Positions 41,582 through 51,410 of a stretch of DNA of 64,000 nt are shown in pieces. Each line of letters starts with the position of its first letter. Position 1 is the first letter of the stretch. The DNA comes from Marinobacter sp. SS21 (GTDB lineage Bacteria > Pseudomonadota > Gammaproteobacteria > Pseudomonadales > Oleiphilaceae). The stretch is from contig NZ_JAQNDA010000001.1 of assembly GCF_028369065.1 (NCBI RefSeq), positions 186,001-250,000 on the forward strand, read 5' to 3'. The position numbers and the translations under genes are program-made. The notes under the pieces are model-generated. The model was given only the letters and a program-made list of their open reading frames with translations. It ran no database searches and was not told the DNA's origin.

Positions 41582-44092
41582 TTAGGCGGTTTCGGCTTCG
41601 GTTACAGGGCGGCGCTGATCGCGCTCCTGGGTCCACTGCTGTACCGGATCTTTACGCTCGTCGTTGACGAATTCACGGAAGCGCTTGCGTTTCTCTGGGT
41701 CTTCCACCGCGGTCTTCCACTCGCACTGGTAGGTGTCGATGACCGTTGCCATGTGGGCATCCAGTTCCTCGCCGATACCCAGGCTGTCTTCCAGCACGAC
41801 TTTCTTGAGGTAGTCGAGACCGCCTTCCAGGTTTTCCATCCACACGCTGGTGCGCTGCAGACGATCGGCCGTGCGAACGTAGAACATCAGTACCCGGTCA
41901 ATGGCGCGGATCAGTTCTTCATCGCTGAGGTCGGTGGCGAACAGGTCGGCGTGACGCGGACGCATGCCGCCGTTACCGCAGACGTACAGGTTCCAGCCCT
42001 TGTCGGTGGCGATCACGCCAATGTCCTTGCTCTGGGCTTCGGCACACTCACGGGTACAGCCAGATACCGCCATTTTCAGTTTGTGCGGTGAGCGCAGGCC
42101 CTTGTAGCGCTCTTCCAGCAGGATCGCCATGCCGACACTGTCCTGGACGCCGTAACGGCACCAGGTGCTACCGACACAGGACTTCACCGTGCGCAGGGAC
42201 TTGCCGTAGGCGTGACCGGTTTCGAAGCCGGCGGCGATCAGTTTTTCCCAGATCTCCGGCAACTCGCTCAGGGTGGCACCGAACAGGTCGATGCGCTGAC
42301 CGCCGGTGATCTTGGTGTACAGGTCGTATTCCTTGGCCACCTCGCCCAGCACGATCAGCTTGTCCGGGGTGATCTCACCGCCCGGCACCCGCGGCACGAT
42401 GGAGTAAGTGCCGTTCTTCTGCATGTTGGCCATGAAGGTGTCGTTGGTGTCCTGCAGCGCGACATGGTCGGTGGCCAGGATGTGCTCGTTCCACACGGTG
42501 GCGAGGATCGAGGCGACCGCCGGCTTACAGATATCACAGCCGTGGCCCTTACCGTGTTCGGTGATCAGCTGGCGGAAGGTGCGCACGCCATTGACCTTGA
42601 CCAGATGGAACAGCTCCTGGCGGCTGTACGGGAAGTGCTCGCAGATGTCGGTGCTGACTTCCACGCCCCGCTTCTCCAGCTCGCAATCCACCACGTTCTT
42701 CAGCAGTGCGGAACAGCCACCACAACCGGTGCTGGCCTTGGTTTCGGCCTTGACGCCGGCCAGGTCGCAGCAGCCGGCATCGATGACGCCGCAGATGTCG
42801 CCCTTGGTGACGTTGTGACAGGAACAGATGGAGGCGGTATCCGGCAGCGCGTCGGGGCCCAGGGCCGGGGCGCCGCCTTCGGATTCCGGCAGGATCAGCG
42901 CTTCCGGGCTGGCCGGCAGCTCGATGCCGTTGAGGGCATACTGCAGCAGGGTGTCGTAAGGGCCGTTGTCGCCCACCAGGATGGCACCCAGCAGGGTCTT
43001 GCCGTCCTCGCTGATCACCATGCGACGGTAAACGCCGGTGGCCTCGTCGTTGAAACGGATGTTGCGGGCACCCGGGGTCTGGCCATGGGCGTCGCCGATG
43101 GAGCCCACATCCACGCCCAGCAGCTTGAGTTTGGTGCTCATGTCGGCGCCGGTGAAGGCGGCCTCGCTGTCACCGTTGAGGGCGCCGGCCAGGGTCCGGG
43201 CCATGGTGTAGCCGGGTGCGACCAGGCCGAAGATGCGCTGGTCCCACAGTGCGCACTCGCCGATGGCGTGAATGTTGGCATCGGAGGTGGCGCACTGGTT
43301 GTTGATGACGATGCCGCCGCGCTCGCCGACGTCCAGGCCGGAGCTGCGGGCCAGGGTGTCCTGGGGACGGATACCGGCGGAGAACACGATCAGGTCGGTT
43401 TCCAGGTGGCTGTCGTCGCTGAAGTTCATGCGCAGACGGCAATCTTCCCCTTCGACGATGGCGGTGGTGGCCTTCTCGGTGTGCACCTGCACGCCCAGCT
43501 CTTCGATCTTGCGACGCAGCAGCGCGCCGCCGTCGTCATCCAGCTGAACCGGCATCAGCCGCGGTGCGAACTCCACCACGTGGGCCTGCAGGCCCAGGCT
43601 CTTGAGGGCGTTGGCGGCTTCCAGGCCCAGCAGGCCGCCACCGACAACCACGCCCACTTTGCCGCCTTCGGCGCTGGCACGGATCTGGTCGAGGTCGTCC
43701 AGGGTCCGGTAGACCAGGCAGTTGGGGCGGTCGTTACCCTTGATGGGCGGGACGAACGGGTAGGAGCCGGTGGCCAGCACCAGTTCTTCGTAGTCGTAGC
43801 TGCCTTTGGGGGTTACCACGCGCTTGTTGTCGCGGTCGATTTCGGTGACCTGCTCGTCCAGGTGCAGATCGATGTTCTTCTCGGCGTACCAGTCAGCGGT
43901 GCCCATGGCCAGATCGGCGTGGGTGGAACCACCGAAATATTCCGACAGGTGGACCCGGTCGTAGGCCAGCAGCGGTTCTTCACCGAATACCACGATGTTG
44001 AAGCCTGCGGCAGCCTCGGTCTCGACGATCTGTTCCAGAAAGTGGTGACCGACCATGCCATTGCCGATCACTATCAGGTTCTTCTTGCTCAT
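41582..44092 (-). CDS. nirB: Assimilatory nitrite reductase (NAD(P)H) large subunit
   Basis: 836 aa; start at 44092 (GAGGAAA upstream) begins MSKKNLIVIGNGMVGHHF. It reduces nitrite to ammonium. Order: FAD/NAD domain, BFD-like [2Fe-2S] domain with CSCHNV and STGCGGCSALL, then the siroheme ferredoxin-like half. The last carries VGSTWCRYGVQDS and AVSGCTRECAEAQSKDIGV, which hold the cysteines for [4Fe-4S]-siroheme. Second in an operon: flavoprotein, nirB, nirD. Expression likely depends on the leader at 45.36-45.49 kb. Confidence 0.97.
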   Translation of the reverse strand: MSKKNLIVIGNGMVGHHFLEQIVETEAAAGFNIVVFGEEPLLAYDRVHLSEYFGGSTHADLAMGTADWYAEKNIDLHLDEQVTEIDRDNKRVVTPKGSYDYEELVLATGSYPFVPPIKGNDRPNCLVYRTLDDLDQIRASAEGGKVGVVVGGGLLGLEAANALKSLGLQAHVVEFAPRLMPVQLDDDGGALLRRKIEELGVQVHTEKATTAIVEGEDCRLRMNFSDDSHLETDLIVFSAGIRPQDTLARSSGLDVGERGGIVINNQCATSDANIHAIGECALWDQRIFGLVAPGYTMARTLAGALNGDSEAAFTGADMSTKLKLLGVDVGSIGDAHGQTPGARNIRFNDEATGVYRRMVISEDGKTLLGAILVGDNGPYDTLLQYALNGIELPASPEALILPESEGGAPALGPDALPDTASICSCHNVTKGDICGVIDAGCCDLAGVKAETKASTGCGGCSALLKNVVDCELEKRGVEVSTDICEHFPYSRQELFHLVKVNGVRTFRQLITEHGKGHGCDICKPAVASILATVWNEHILATDHVALQDTNDTFMANMQKNGTYSIVPRVPGGEITPDKLIVLGEVAKEYDLYTKITGGQRIDLFGATLSELPEIWEKLIAAGFETGHAYGKSLRTVKSCVGSTWCRYGVQDSVGMAILLEERYKGLRSPHKLKMAVSGCTRECAEAQSKDIGVIATDKGWNLYVCGNGGMRPRHADLFATDLSDEELIRAIDRVLMFYVRTADRLQRTSVWMENLEGGLDYLKKVVLEDSLGIGEELDAHMATVIDTYQCEWKTAVEDPEKRKRFREFVNDERKDPVQQWTQERDQRRPVTEAETA

Positions 44093-44122
44093 GGGATTTC
44101 CTCTCATCAATGACCGGTGGGT

Positions 44123-45343
44123 TCATGCTGCCGCGTTGCAGTAATCTTTCCCGAATGCCAAGCTGGCCCGGTATTCAGTAATATCGTCCGCCTGGCGGAT
44201 GCGCTCGTGGTACCAGGGGCCGTCGCTGGTCTCGCCGAACAGAACGGCGCCAGTCAGGCGTTGGTCACGGATCATCAGCCGGCAATAGCGGTTGGTTTCA
44301 TAGTCCTGCCAGACCACCGACTCGGTCTGTTCGTCCGGTTCGGTCTGGCCGCTGGAAAAAATCGGGATACCGCTGATCTTCAGTCGGGTGGCGATGACGG
44401 ATGGCTCGAAGATCGCACTGGTTTGCGGTTGGCAGAGCACGTCCGCCAGTATGGCGGCCTGCTCATAGCCCGGCTCCACCAGACCGAAGGTTTCCTTGCC
44501 CAGCTGACAGCACTCGCCGAGGGCAAAAATGTTGGGATCACTAGTCTGTAGCCGGTTGTTCACCAGAATGCCGCGATCGCAGTCCAGTCCGGCCTCGCGG
44601 CCAATCTCTGAATTCGGGGTGATGCCGGCGGCAATCACCACCAGATCGGTACTGATCAGGGTCTCGTCCGCCAGTTGTACCGCCCGCAGCTGCTGGTTGC
44701 CCAGCAGGGCCATGGGCTCGGTGCCGGTGCGGACAGTCAGGCCGCGCTCAGTCAGGGCGTCCTTGAGCAGGTTGCCGCCAACCGTGTCGAGCTGACGATT
44801 GAGCAGGTGCGAGGCCCGGTGCAATACGGTGACCGCCATGCCCCGACAACGCAGACCCTCGGCCGCTTCCAGCCCGAGGAATCCGCCGCCGACCACTACG
44901 GCGCGACGGTGACGCTGGCTCAATTCAATCAGGGTGCGGGTGTCCCGCAGGTCGCGAAAGCCCACCACTCCTTTCAGGTTCTCGCCGGGCAGACCGAGAC
45001 TGGTCGAGCGAGAACCGGTGGCAATGACCAGCTGGTCGTAGTGCTCGTGGTGACCGCTGGCGGTGATCACTTGCTGGGCGTCGCGGTCGATCCGTACCAC
45101 CGGATCGCCCTGTCGGCGCTCAATACCATGGTGCTCGAACCAGTCCGCCTCTTGCAGGGCCAGGCTGGCTTCTGCGGCATCGCCGGCGAGCATGGAGGAC
45201 AACAGGATGCGGTTGTAGGCCGGGGCGGCCTCACCGCTGAGCACCACGATGCGGGAAAACGGCATTGACGGCTGGGCGCACAGTTGCTCCAGCAAACGCT
45301 GGGCTACCATGCCATGGCCACAGATCACCAAAGTATTCGTCAT
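44123..45343 (-). CDS. NasB/NirB-N-terminal-like NAD(P)H flavoprotein, probable electron donor for nitrate reduction
   Basis: 406 aa. It resembles the N-terminal FAD-NAD domain of NirB: TLVICGHGMVAQRLLEQL, ATGSRSTSLGLPGENL, AVVVGGGFLGLEAAEGL and NIFALGECCQL. It lacks BFD and siroheme parts, so it is a stand-alone reductase. Since NasA here carries a BFD-like [2Fe-2S] tail, this protein probably feeds it electrons from NAD(P)H. First gene of the operon with nirBD; its ATG follows GAGGCGGGAAGC, immediately after a leader terminator. Confidence 0.85.
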   Translation of the reverse strand: MTNTLVICGHGMVAQRLLEQLCAQPSMPFSRIVVLSGEAAPAYNRILLSSMLAGDAAEASLALQEADWFEHHGIERRQGDPVVRIDRDAQQVITASGHHEHYDQLVIATGSRSTSLGLPGENLKGVVGFRDLRDTRTLIELSQRHRRAVVVGGGFLGLEAAEGLRCRGMAVTVLHRASHLLNRQLDTVGGNLLKDALTERGLTVRTGTEPMALLGNQQLRAVQLADETLISTDLVVIAAGITPNSEIGREAGLDCDRGILVNNRLQTSDPNIFALGECCQLGKETFGLVEPGYEQAAILADVLCQPQTSAIFEPSVIATRLKISGIPIFSSGQTEPDEQTESVVWQDYETNRYCRLMIRDQRLTGAVLFGETSDGPWYHERIRQADDITEYRASLAFGKDYCNAAA

Positions 45344-45358
45344 GCTTCCCGCCTCGAT

Positions 45359-45403
45359 AAAAAAGCCGGAACGCCGCGCCCAAAGACGGGAGGGGTGTCC
45401 GGC
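45359..45403 (-). terminator. Leader terminator (attenuator) of the flavoprotein-nirBD operon
   Basis: Reading the minus strand, GCCGGA (45403-45398) pairs with TCCGGC (45370-45365) and six T follow (45364-45359). The structure ends only 16 bases before the start codon, so it would abort the operon unless antiterminated. With NasT encoded nearby, this is a candidate NasT-controlled attenuator. I could not assign the paired ANTAR-target hairpins by eye. Confidence 0.8.
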
Positions 45404-45473
45404 AACATTGCCAACAACGAAGATGGATGGTCAGACCGAGCGGAGTCGGTGAAGCCCATCCTGGGTTTGATAA

Positions 45474-45489
45474 AGCGATAACCGTGCCA
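45474..45489 (-). promoter_or_regulatory. Sigma-54-type promoter of the flavoprotein-nirBD operon
   Basis: The minus strand reads TGGCACGGTTATCGCT, an exact -24 element (TGGCAC), five bases, and TCGCT in place of TTGC[AT] at -12 (one mismatch). Transcription should start near 45462, leaving a leader of about 120 bases that contains the attenuator. Confidence 0.75.
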
Positions 45490-45570
45490 AGGTTGTTTGG
45501 CCTTTAATTACAAGGGGATGTATCGATGTTGGCGCGCCGGGAGGGAGATGCGAATGCCCCGCCCTGGTTC

Positions 45571-45593
45571 GCCCGCACCATATGGGTGCGGGC
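45571..45593. promoter_or_regulatory. Palindrome resembling an NtrC enhancer site
   Basis: GCCCGCACC and GGTGCGGGC flank a short ATATG centre; the core GCACCATATGGGTGC resembles the NtrC consensus GCACCA-N3-TGGTGC. It lies about 120 bases upstream of the inferred sigma-54 start at 45462, a normal enhancer distance. It is also 33 bases after the nrtD stop, so it could double as a transcript-ending hairpin. Confidence 0.6.
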
Positions 45594-45625
45594 GGGGCGG
45601 GGTTTTGGCTCGATTTTGGGGCCGG

Positions 45626-46531
45626 TCAGGCGATGGCCCGCTGTTGCGGTTCCAGCGGGGTGGATTCGACGACGATGGCGGGAGCGGCCGGTGCCGCCTC
45701 CGATGGTGCCGGCTCGGCTATGGACGTGACGGGGTCGCCCTTGCCCGGGAAGGTCTGCTTCTCATAGAGGAAGGACAGCACCGCCTGCCGGTAGTGGACG
45801 TAGGTCGGGTCGTCCGCCAGGGCGACCCGGTTGCGGGGCCGTGGCAGGTCGATGGTCAGCTCCTCACCGACGGTGGCGGCCGGACCGTTGGTCATCATCA
45901 CGATGCGGTCGGACAGCAACACCGCCTCGTCCACATCGTGGGTGATCATGATCACGGTGCTGTTCAGCTCCTGCTGGATGGTCATCAGCGAATCCTGCAG
46001 GTGCGCCCGGGTCAGCGCATCGAGGGCGCCAAACGGTTCGTCCATCAACAGCACACTGGGTTTCATGGCCAGGGCACGGGCAATGCCAACGCGCTGCGCC
46101 ATACCGCCGGAGATCTCGCCCGGTCGCTTGTCGAGGGCATGCTGCATGTTCACCAGGGTGAGGTTGTGCAGAATCCAGTCACGCTTCTCTTTCCTGCCCA
46201 TGGACTTGCGGAACACCTGCCGGACCGCCAGCTCGACGTTTTCGTACACCGTCAGCCAGGGCATCAGGGCGTGGTTCTGGAACACCACCGCTCGTTCCGG
46301 GCCCGGGGTGTTGACTTCGTGACCGTCCAGCACGCAGCCGCCACGGCTGGCCTGCAGCAAGCCGGCGACGATGTTCAGCACGGTCGACTTGCCGCAACCG
46401 GAATGCCCGATCAGCGAGACAAACTCACCCTTGCGGATCTTCAGGTTGACCTTGTCCAGCGCCAGGAACGGGCCGTTGGGGGTGTCGAACGCCATGTCGA
46501 CACCGGTCAGTTCAAGATGGGGCTTAATCAT
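45626..46531 (-). CDS. nrtD: Nitrate ABC transporter ATP-binding protein
   Basis: 301 aa. Walker A GHSGCGKST, signature ISGGMAQRVGIARAL, Walker B VLLMDEPFGALD and the His-switch ITHDVDEA are intact. PNGPFLALDKVNLKI and the sequence between Walker A and the signature follow NrtD/CmpD. An Ala/Pro-rich tail extends the last ~30 residues. It has no fused NrtA-like sensor domain (as in NrtC). Last gene of nrtABD. Confidence 0.93.
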   Translation of the reverse strand: MIKPHLELTGVDMAFDTPNGPFLALDKVNLKIRKGEFVSLIGHSGCGKSTVLNIVAGLLQASRGGCVLDGHEVNTPGPERAVVFQNHALMPWLTVYENVELAVRQVFRKSMGRKEKRDWILHNLTLVNMQHALDKRPGEISGGMAQRVGIARALAMKPSVLLMDEPFGALDALTRAHLQDSLMTIQQELNSTVIMITHDVDEAVLLSDRIVMMTNGPAATVGEELTIDLPRPRNRVALADDPTYVHYRQAVLSFLYEKQTFPGKGDPVTSIAEPAPSEAAPAAPAIVVESTPLEPQQRAIA

Positions 46532-46564
46532 GGCTCTCTCCTCTCAGTTCGTTGCAGGCAGCGG

Positions 46565-47560
46565 TTATTGGTTCCAGGCGACCTTTTTCTGGATCAACAG
46601 CATGATCCGGTCGAGCAGGAAGCCGATGAAGCCGATGGCGATCACCGCCACCATGATCCGGCTCAGCGACTGGCTGCTGCCGTTCTGGAATTCGTCCCAG
46701 ACGAACTTGCCGAGTCCGGGGTTCTGCGCCAGCATCTCCGCCGCGATCAGCACCATCCAGGCAATGCCCAGGGACACCCGCAGCCCGGTGAAGATCATCG
46801 GCACCGAGGATGGCAGCACCACCTTGCGGGTGTGGGTCCAGAACGACAGCCGCAGCACCTTGGAGACGTTCAGCAGGTCTGGATTCACCGCCGCCACTCC
46901 GACGCTGGTGTTGATCAGCGTGGGCCACAGGCTGCACAGGGTGACGGTGATCATCGAGGTCAGGAAGGCCTTCTCGAACATCGGATCGTCACTGACGTAG
47001 GTGGCGGACACCACCATGGTGACCAGGGGCAGCCAGGCCAGGGGCGACACCGGCTTGAACACCTGGATCAGCGGATTGACCGCCGCCGCGAAGTGGCGGT
47101 TGAGGCCCACCACGATGCCCAGGGGCACCGCGATCGCCGTGGCCAGAGCGAACCCGGACAGCACGGTGATCAGGCTGGTGCCGATCTGGCTGAAGAAGGT
47201 GGGCGCCCCCGGGTAGGGCCGGATCCGCACCTCGGCGTCCGGGTTGTCCTGGAGGATACGGGCATTGCGCTGCTCCTGCATGGTAACGAAACGCTCGGCG
47301 CGTTCGCGCTCGTTGCTGTGTTCCCGCCACAGCTGCCCGGCCTGTTCCCAGACATCCGACGGTGCCGGGAAGGCGCCCAGTGAGGTGTTGACCTGGGGCG
47401 CAACCAGTTGCCAGAACAACAGGAAGAGTGCGATGCCGATGGCAGGCAACAGCAGGGCTTGGCCCGCACGAGCCAGCGCCTGGGGCGCCAGCTTGTCGGT
47501 TACGGTACTCATCCAGCGTGGGGTGTCTGCCGTTGCGGCAGACTGGGTGATGGTCGTCAT
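46565..47560 (-). CDS. nrtB: Nitrate ABC transporter permease
   Basis: 331 aa, a binding-protein-dependent permease with about six to seven helices. A first helix (about residues 35-55) is separated from the core by a long charged periplasmic stretch, as in NrtB/TauC-type nitrate permeases. The EAA-like loop is seen around FKPVSPLAWLPLVTMV and GIAWMVLIAAEML. It lies between nrtA (24-base gap) and nrtD (33-base gap). Confidence 0.94.
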   Translation of the reverse strand: MTTITQSAATADTPRWMSTVTDKLAPQALARAGQALLLPAIGIALFLLFWQLVAPQVNTSLGAFPAPSDVWEQAGQLWREHSNERERAERFVTMQEQRNARILQDNPDAEVRIRPYPGAPTFFSQIGTSLITVLSGFALATAIAVPLGIVVGLNRHFAAAVNPLIQVFKPVSPLAWLPLVTMVVSATYVSDDPMFEKAFLTSMITVTLCSLWPTLINTSVGVAAVNPDLLNVSKVLRLSFWTHTRKVVLPSSVPMIFTGLRVSLGIAWMVLIAAEMLAQNPGLGKFVWDEFQNGSSQSLSRIMVAVIAIGFIGFLLDRIMLLIQKKVAWNQ

Positions 47561-47584
47561 CTCATCCTCCGGTAAGCACTCGGA

Positions 47585-48943
47585 TTAAGGGGTTTGCTGG
47601 CCTTTGAGGCCGATCGCAAAGCTGTCGATGTAGGCGTTCGGCGTGTGCGGGGTAAAGCGCACGCCGTCGATCAGTTCGCCCTGCTGGGGGCGTTCGAAGT
47701 TTTCCGCCCCCAGGTCCGGGAAGTCCGCGGCGCTGAGCAGGCCGTCGTCGATCAGGGACTGGGCCGCCTGCTCGTAGATATCGGCGCGATAGACCTTCTT
47801 GGCGATGTCCAGGTACCAGCCGTCGGGTTTGGCCTCGGGGATCTGGCCCCAGCGCCGCATCTGGGTCAGATACCAGATCGCATCGGACGGGAACGGGTAG
47901 GTGGCGTAGTAGCGGAAGAACACGTTGAAGTCCGGTACCGAGCGCACGTCGCCCTTCTCATACTCGAAGGTTCCGGTCATGGAGTTGGCGATGACCTTGG
48001 CATCGGCGCCGACGTAGTTGGGACGGGCCAGGATCTCCACCGCTTCCTCGCGGTTGGCGTTGTTGTTCTCATCCAGCCAGTGGGCGGCGCGAATCAGTGC
48101 GCGCAGCAGCCGCAGGTGGGTGTTGGGGTATTGTTCGGCCCAGCCCTCGGTGACGCCAAACACCTTCTCGGGGTTGTTCGGCCAGATCTCGTAGTCGGTG
48201 ATCACCGGCACGCCGATGCCCTTGAACACCGCCTGCTGGTTCCAGGGCTCGCCCACGCAGTAGCCTTTGATGGTGCCGGCTTCCAGGGTGGAGGGCATTT
48301 GCGGTGGCGGGGTCACCGACAGGTGCACGTCCGCCGCCAGGGTGCCGCTGGTGTCGCCCCGTTGCGGCGCGTAGTAGCCCGGATGGAGACCGCCGGCGGC
48401 CAGCCAGTACCGTAGCTCGTAGTTGTGGGTGGACACCGGGAACACCATGCCCATCGGAAAACGTTCGCCGCGATCCCGGTGGGCGTCCACCACCGGTTTC
48501 AGGGCTTGGGCGCTGATCGGGTGGATCGGGCTGCCGTCTTCCTGGCTGGGGATGTGCTCGCGCATCTGATCCCAGACATCGTTGGCGACGGTGATGCCGT
48601 TTCCGTTCAGATCCATGCTGAAGGCGGTGATGATGTCCGCCTGGGTGCCATAGCCGATGGTGGCGCCCAGCGGCTGGCCCGCCAGCATGTGGGCGCCGTC
48701 CAGTTCACCGGTGATGACCCGGTCCAGCAGTACCTTCCAGTTGGCTTGCGCCTCCAATTCCACGAACAGGCCTTCATCCAGGAAGTAGCCCTGCTCCCAG
48801 GCCACCGCCAGCGGCGCCATGTCGGTCAGTTTGATGAACCCCAGTTTGAGGTCCGGTTTCTCCGCCGGGCCGATCTCGGCCTGGGCGGATTGCAGCCATC
48901 CACTGCAGAGCAGCAATACAACCAATAGCGGCTTCAACTTCAT
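47585..48943 (-). CDS. nrtA: Nitrate-binding periplasmic protein of the ABC transporter
   Basis: 452 aa from the ATG at 48943 with a perfect AAGGAG site; the open frame extends further upstream but without a signal. The N terminus is a signal peptide ([17 protein letters not shown]). The CmpA/NrtA ligand domain shows [50 protein letters not shown] and [13 protein letters not shown]. It captures nitrate in the periplasm. First gene of nrtABD, directly behind a leader with a terminator. Confidence 0.94.
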   Translation of the reverse strand: MKLKPLLVVLLLCSGWLQSAQAEIGPAEKPDLKLGFIKLTDMAPLAVAWEQGYFLDEGLFVELEAQANWKVLLDRVITGELDGAHMLAGQPLGATIGYGTQADIITAFSMDLNGNGITVANDVWDQMREHIPSQEDGSPIHPISAQALKPVVDAHRDRGERFPMGMVFPVSTHNYELRYWLAAGGLHPGYYAPQRGDTSGTLAADVHLSVTPPPQMPSTLEAGTIKGYCVGEPWNQQAVFKGIGVPVITDYEIWPNNPEKVFGVTEGWAEQYPNTHLRLLRALIRAAHWLDENNNANREEAVEILARPNYVGADAKVIANSMTGTFEYEKGDVRSVPDFNVFFRYYATYPFPSDAIWYLTQMRRWGQIPEAKPDGWYLDIAKKVYRADIYEQAAQSLIDDGLLSAADFPDLGAENFERPQQGELIDGVRFTPHTPNAYIDSFAIGLKGQQTP

Positions 48944-48972
48944 CTTCTTCTCCTTTGAAGAACTCAGAAAAC

Positions 48973-49017
48973 AAAAAAAACGCCATGACCTCCGGTCGAT
49001 TGCGGGAGGGCGGGCGT
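48973..49017 (-). terminator. Leader terminator (attenuator) of nrtABD
   Basis: On the minus strand ACGCC (49017-49013) pairs with GGCGT (48984-48980), with an inner CCTCC/GGAGG stem, followed by eight T (48980-48973 region). It lies 29 bases before the nrtA start. Placement parallels the terminators before nasA and the nirBD operon. Confidence 0.8.
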
Positions 49018-49089
49018 CTTTGCCAATCTTGATGTCGAGTTGTAATGCCGGGTGGATCCAAGGCCGGCGATGCATGCTGTGATTAATAG

Positions 49090-49105
49090 AGCAGGTTCCG
49101 TGCCA
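49090..49105 (-). promoter_or_regulatory. Sigma-54-type promoter of nrtABD
   Basis: The minus strand reads TGGCACGGAACCTGCT: exact TGGCAC, five bases, then CTGCT for TTGC[AT] (one mismatch). The inferred start near 49078 gives a leader of about 135 bases. A clear NtrC palindrome was not found upstream, only a GGTGCAC half-site at 49179-49185. Confidence 0.7.
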
Positions 49106-49271
49106 AAACAAAAAGGTGATAATAAACAATAAGATATGGATTGTTTTTTGCGGTCGGTTGGTGGTTTTCGTGGTGAGCGGTGCACGAAGTTGAGCGTGCT
49201 GCCTCAATGTCGGGCGGTCGTGCGGATTGAAAGGTGCGGTTTTGGGACGGTGGCTCGCTACAGCGCGGCCG

Positions 49272-50438
49272 CTACCATTCGTGGAGTTGTTCGCCCAACA
49301 GGCTGTCGCTGGCGACGCTGACCGGGCCATGGCGACCGTTCAGGGTAAAGGGGCGACGGTGGCGGCCTTCGGTCTTGCCGTCGATCAGCGGAGTGTCGAT
49401 GCCGAAGGTGTCTGCCGCCTTGCGGTACAGCGCCGGCTTGACCACCGACTTGAGGGCGGCAAGGTCGCTCTCGGCCAGTTGACCATGGCGTTGGAGCCGG
49501 GTCGCCAGCCAGTGAGCCTGGGACAGCCAGGGAAAATTGGCGGAATCGCGGAAAAAATGTTGGTTCAGTTTGGGATGAAACAGGCTGAACGGATGGTGTT
49601 CGAGGCCGTCGATCTGGTTGCCCAGGTATTCCGGACGGGCCAGCACCCGGCGCAGCTCCGGGTGGTTGCGGGGCTCGTCCAGCCAGCGGCAGGCGCCAAG
49701 CAGGGCGTAAATCAGGCGTAAATGGATGGCCGGGTGCTGATCCGCCCAGTCGGCCCGCATGCCCAGCACTTTTTCCGGGGCGTTTTGCCAGACCTGGTGG
49801 CTGGAATGGAGAATCCGGCCCAGCCCTTTGAGCTCCAGCAGGGTGTTCCACGGTTCGCCGACGCAGCAGCCTTCAATGGCGCCGGCGCGGAAGGCGTCTA
49901 GCATCTGGACGGGGGACACCGGGATGATCTGGATGTCATCGGTACACACCGGGCCGGCGGAATTGAGCCAGTCCCGCAGTTGCAGATCGTGGCTGGACCA
50001 GGGCGCCACCGAGGCCAGTTGAATCGGACGGCCCCGCTCCCGGGCCAGTTCGATCAGGCAGTGGGCCGAGGCGATGGGGTCGTCCGCCTCGGCGCCGCGG
50101 GCAAGCAGTTGGTTATAGAGCTTGTTGGCCAGGGTGATGCCATTGCCGTTGCGGCTTAGCACCATGCCGGTGACCACCGCAGTGGTGGGGCCGCCGCTGG
50201 CCAACGACATGGTCAACGGCATCGGCGCCAGCATTTGGGCGCCGTCGAGGAGGCCGAAACTGACCTTGTCCCGCACTGAGGCCCAGGCGCCCTCCCTGAC
50301 CAGTTCGACCTGCAGTCCTTCGGTATCGAATAGACCCAGTTCCTGGGCCATGATCAGCGGAGCACTGTCAAGCAGGGGCACAAAGCCCAGGCGGATCTGG
50401 AAGCCCGGGTGTTTGTGCAACTGGGTCAGTGCAGCCAT
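49272..50438 (-). CDS. nasS: Nitrate sensor protein NasS
   Basis: 388 aa. Homologous to NrtA ([62 protein letters not shown]) but with no signal peptide, so it is cytoplasmic. In known systems NasS binds the ANTAR protein NasT and releases it when nitrate binds. The gene follows nasT by 13 bases. Loss of export plus pairing with nasT makes the assignment firm. Confidence 0.93.
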   Translation of the reverse strand: MAALTQLHKHPGFQIRLGFVPLLDSAPLIMAQELGLFDTEGLQVELVREGAWASVRDKVSFGLLDGAQMLAPMPLTMSLASGGPTTAVVTGMVLSRNGNGITLANKLYNQLLARGAEADDPIASAHCLIELARERGRPIQLASVAPWSSHDLQLRDWLNSAGPVCTDDIQIIPVSPVQMLDAFRAGAIEGCCVGEPWNTLLELKGLGRILHSSHQVWQNAPEKVLGMRADWADQHPAIHLRLIYALLGACRWLDEPRNHPELRRVLARPEYLGNQIDGLEHHPFSLFHPKLNQHFFRDSANFPWLSQAHWLATRLQRHGQLAESDLAALKSVVKPALYRKAADTFGIDTPLIDGKTEGRHRRPFTLNGRHGPVSVASDSLLGEQLHEW

Positions 50439-50451
50439 GATGGGGGCGGCC

Positions 50452-51087
50452 TCAGGACGCGTGTTTCAATGCATTACCGTTAGCGAGTGCCAGGTCGTTC
50501 TCGGGGGCGAGCAGTTCGATGACTCGCTGGGCGATCACCGCCAGCCGTTCGCTGTGATCCATGGCGGATTTGCGCAGGACCTGGTAAGCGGCGTCTTCGT
50601 CACAGCCTTCGCGCTTCATGATCAGGCCCTTGGCCCGTTCGATCAGCTTGCGATCTTCCAGCGCCGAGCGCGTCTGGGCCAGCTCCACACGCAGGGCCTG
50701 GAAGGATTCAAATTGCACCACCGCCGAATCGATGATGGAGCGTACCCGGTCCGGTTGCAGGCCATCCATGACATAGGCACTGACACCGGCGTGCAAGGCG
50801 GCCTTGATCGTCGCCCGGTCGGCGGGCTCGTTGGCGCAGAACACGATGGGACGGGGCGCATGCTCGTTCATGGTGCTCATGTTTTCCAGGGTATCCCGGT
50901 CCGGCAGGTCCATATCGATGATGACCATATCCGGCTCGTCCCGGGCAACGGCGGCGGTCAGGCCGGTGGCGTCGGGACGTTGACTGATAACCTCGTGACC
51001 CTCCTGCTCGAGTGCCAGCTTCACCAGGCTGGCACGGTCGCTGTCCTTGTCGATAAGGAGTATGCGGAGTGGGTCTTGTGCATTCAT
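50452..51087 (-). CDS. nasT: NasT: ANTAR-type RNA-binding antiterminator
   Basis: 211 aa from the ATG at 51087 (AGAGGAA upstream). A receiver-like domain (ILLIDKDSDRASLV, DMVIIDMDLPDRDTLENM) is followed by a helical ANTAR domain (RSALEDRKLIERAKGLIMKR, DEDAAYQVLRKSAMD). ANTAR proteins bind paired hexaloop hairpins in leader RNA and prevent terminator formation. Three leaders with terminators lie within 6 kb. The gene is divergent from nasA and shares its upstream region. Confidence 0.94.
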   Translation of the reverse strand: MNAQDPLRILLIDKDSDRASLVKLALEQEGHEVISQRPDATGLTAAVARDEPDMVIIDMDLPDRDTLENMSTMNEHAPRPIVFCANEPADRATIKAALHAGVSAYVMDGLQPDRVRSIIDSAVVQFESFQALRVELAQTRSALEDRKLIERAKGLIMKREGCDEDAAYQVLRKSAMDHSERLAVIAQRVIELLAPENDLALANGNALKHAS

Positions 51088-51270
51088 GACGGCATTCCTC
51101 TGAAAACTGAACTTGGCGTGTGTGTTACCGCTGACGCGATCCAGTAGAGCAAATAGTTTGCCAACCCTGTTCAAAGTGCAGAAATTCAGGATATCGCGTA
51201 TTCTGTACGCAGATTGATCAAAATAGAGGCGGGGCGTCGTGCCCGGTTTCTGTGCAATTCACGGATAGGG

Positions 51271-51286
51271 TGCACCAAAATGTGCG
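51271..51286. promoter_or_regulatory. NtrC-like site upstream of nasA
   Basis: TGCACCAAAATGTGCG matches the classic NtrC site TGCACCAAAATGGTGCA apart from one missing G and the last base. It lies 71 bases before the sigma-54 -24 element, a usual activator distance. Confidence 0.65.
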
Positions 51287-51341
51287 TAATGGCCTGGGGA
51301 AAGCGGGCTCGGTAGGGGCTAAGGCCCTGATTGACAGGGGG

Positions 51342-51357
51342 TGGCCCTGTTATTGCT
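51342..51357 (+). promoter_or_regulatory. Sigma-54-type promoter of nasA
   Basis: TGGCCCTGTTATTGCT: TGGCCC (one mismatch to TGGCAC), five bases, then TTGCT, a full -12 match. The start would be near 51368, leaving about 105 bases of leader up to the attenuator T-run. Confidence 0.75.
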
Positions 51358-51410
51358 TTGCTATTGCACAAAGATCTTAACGAATTGAATGCACCTTTGA
51401 TTCGGCGCCG

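Noticed and set aside
42212-44113. 633-codon open frame antisense to nirB
   Set aside because: nirB is complete on the other strand with all cofactor motifs; no start signal supports the antisense frame.
45497-47383. 628-codon open frame antisense to nrtD and nrtB
   Set aside because: It crosses two convincing ABC transporter genes and consists mainly of His/Gln/Gly-rich sequence.
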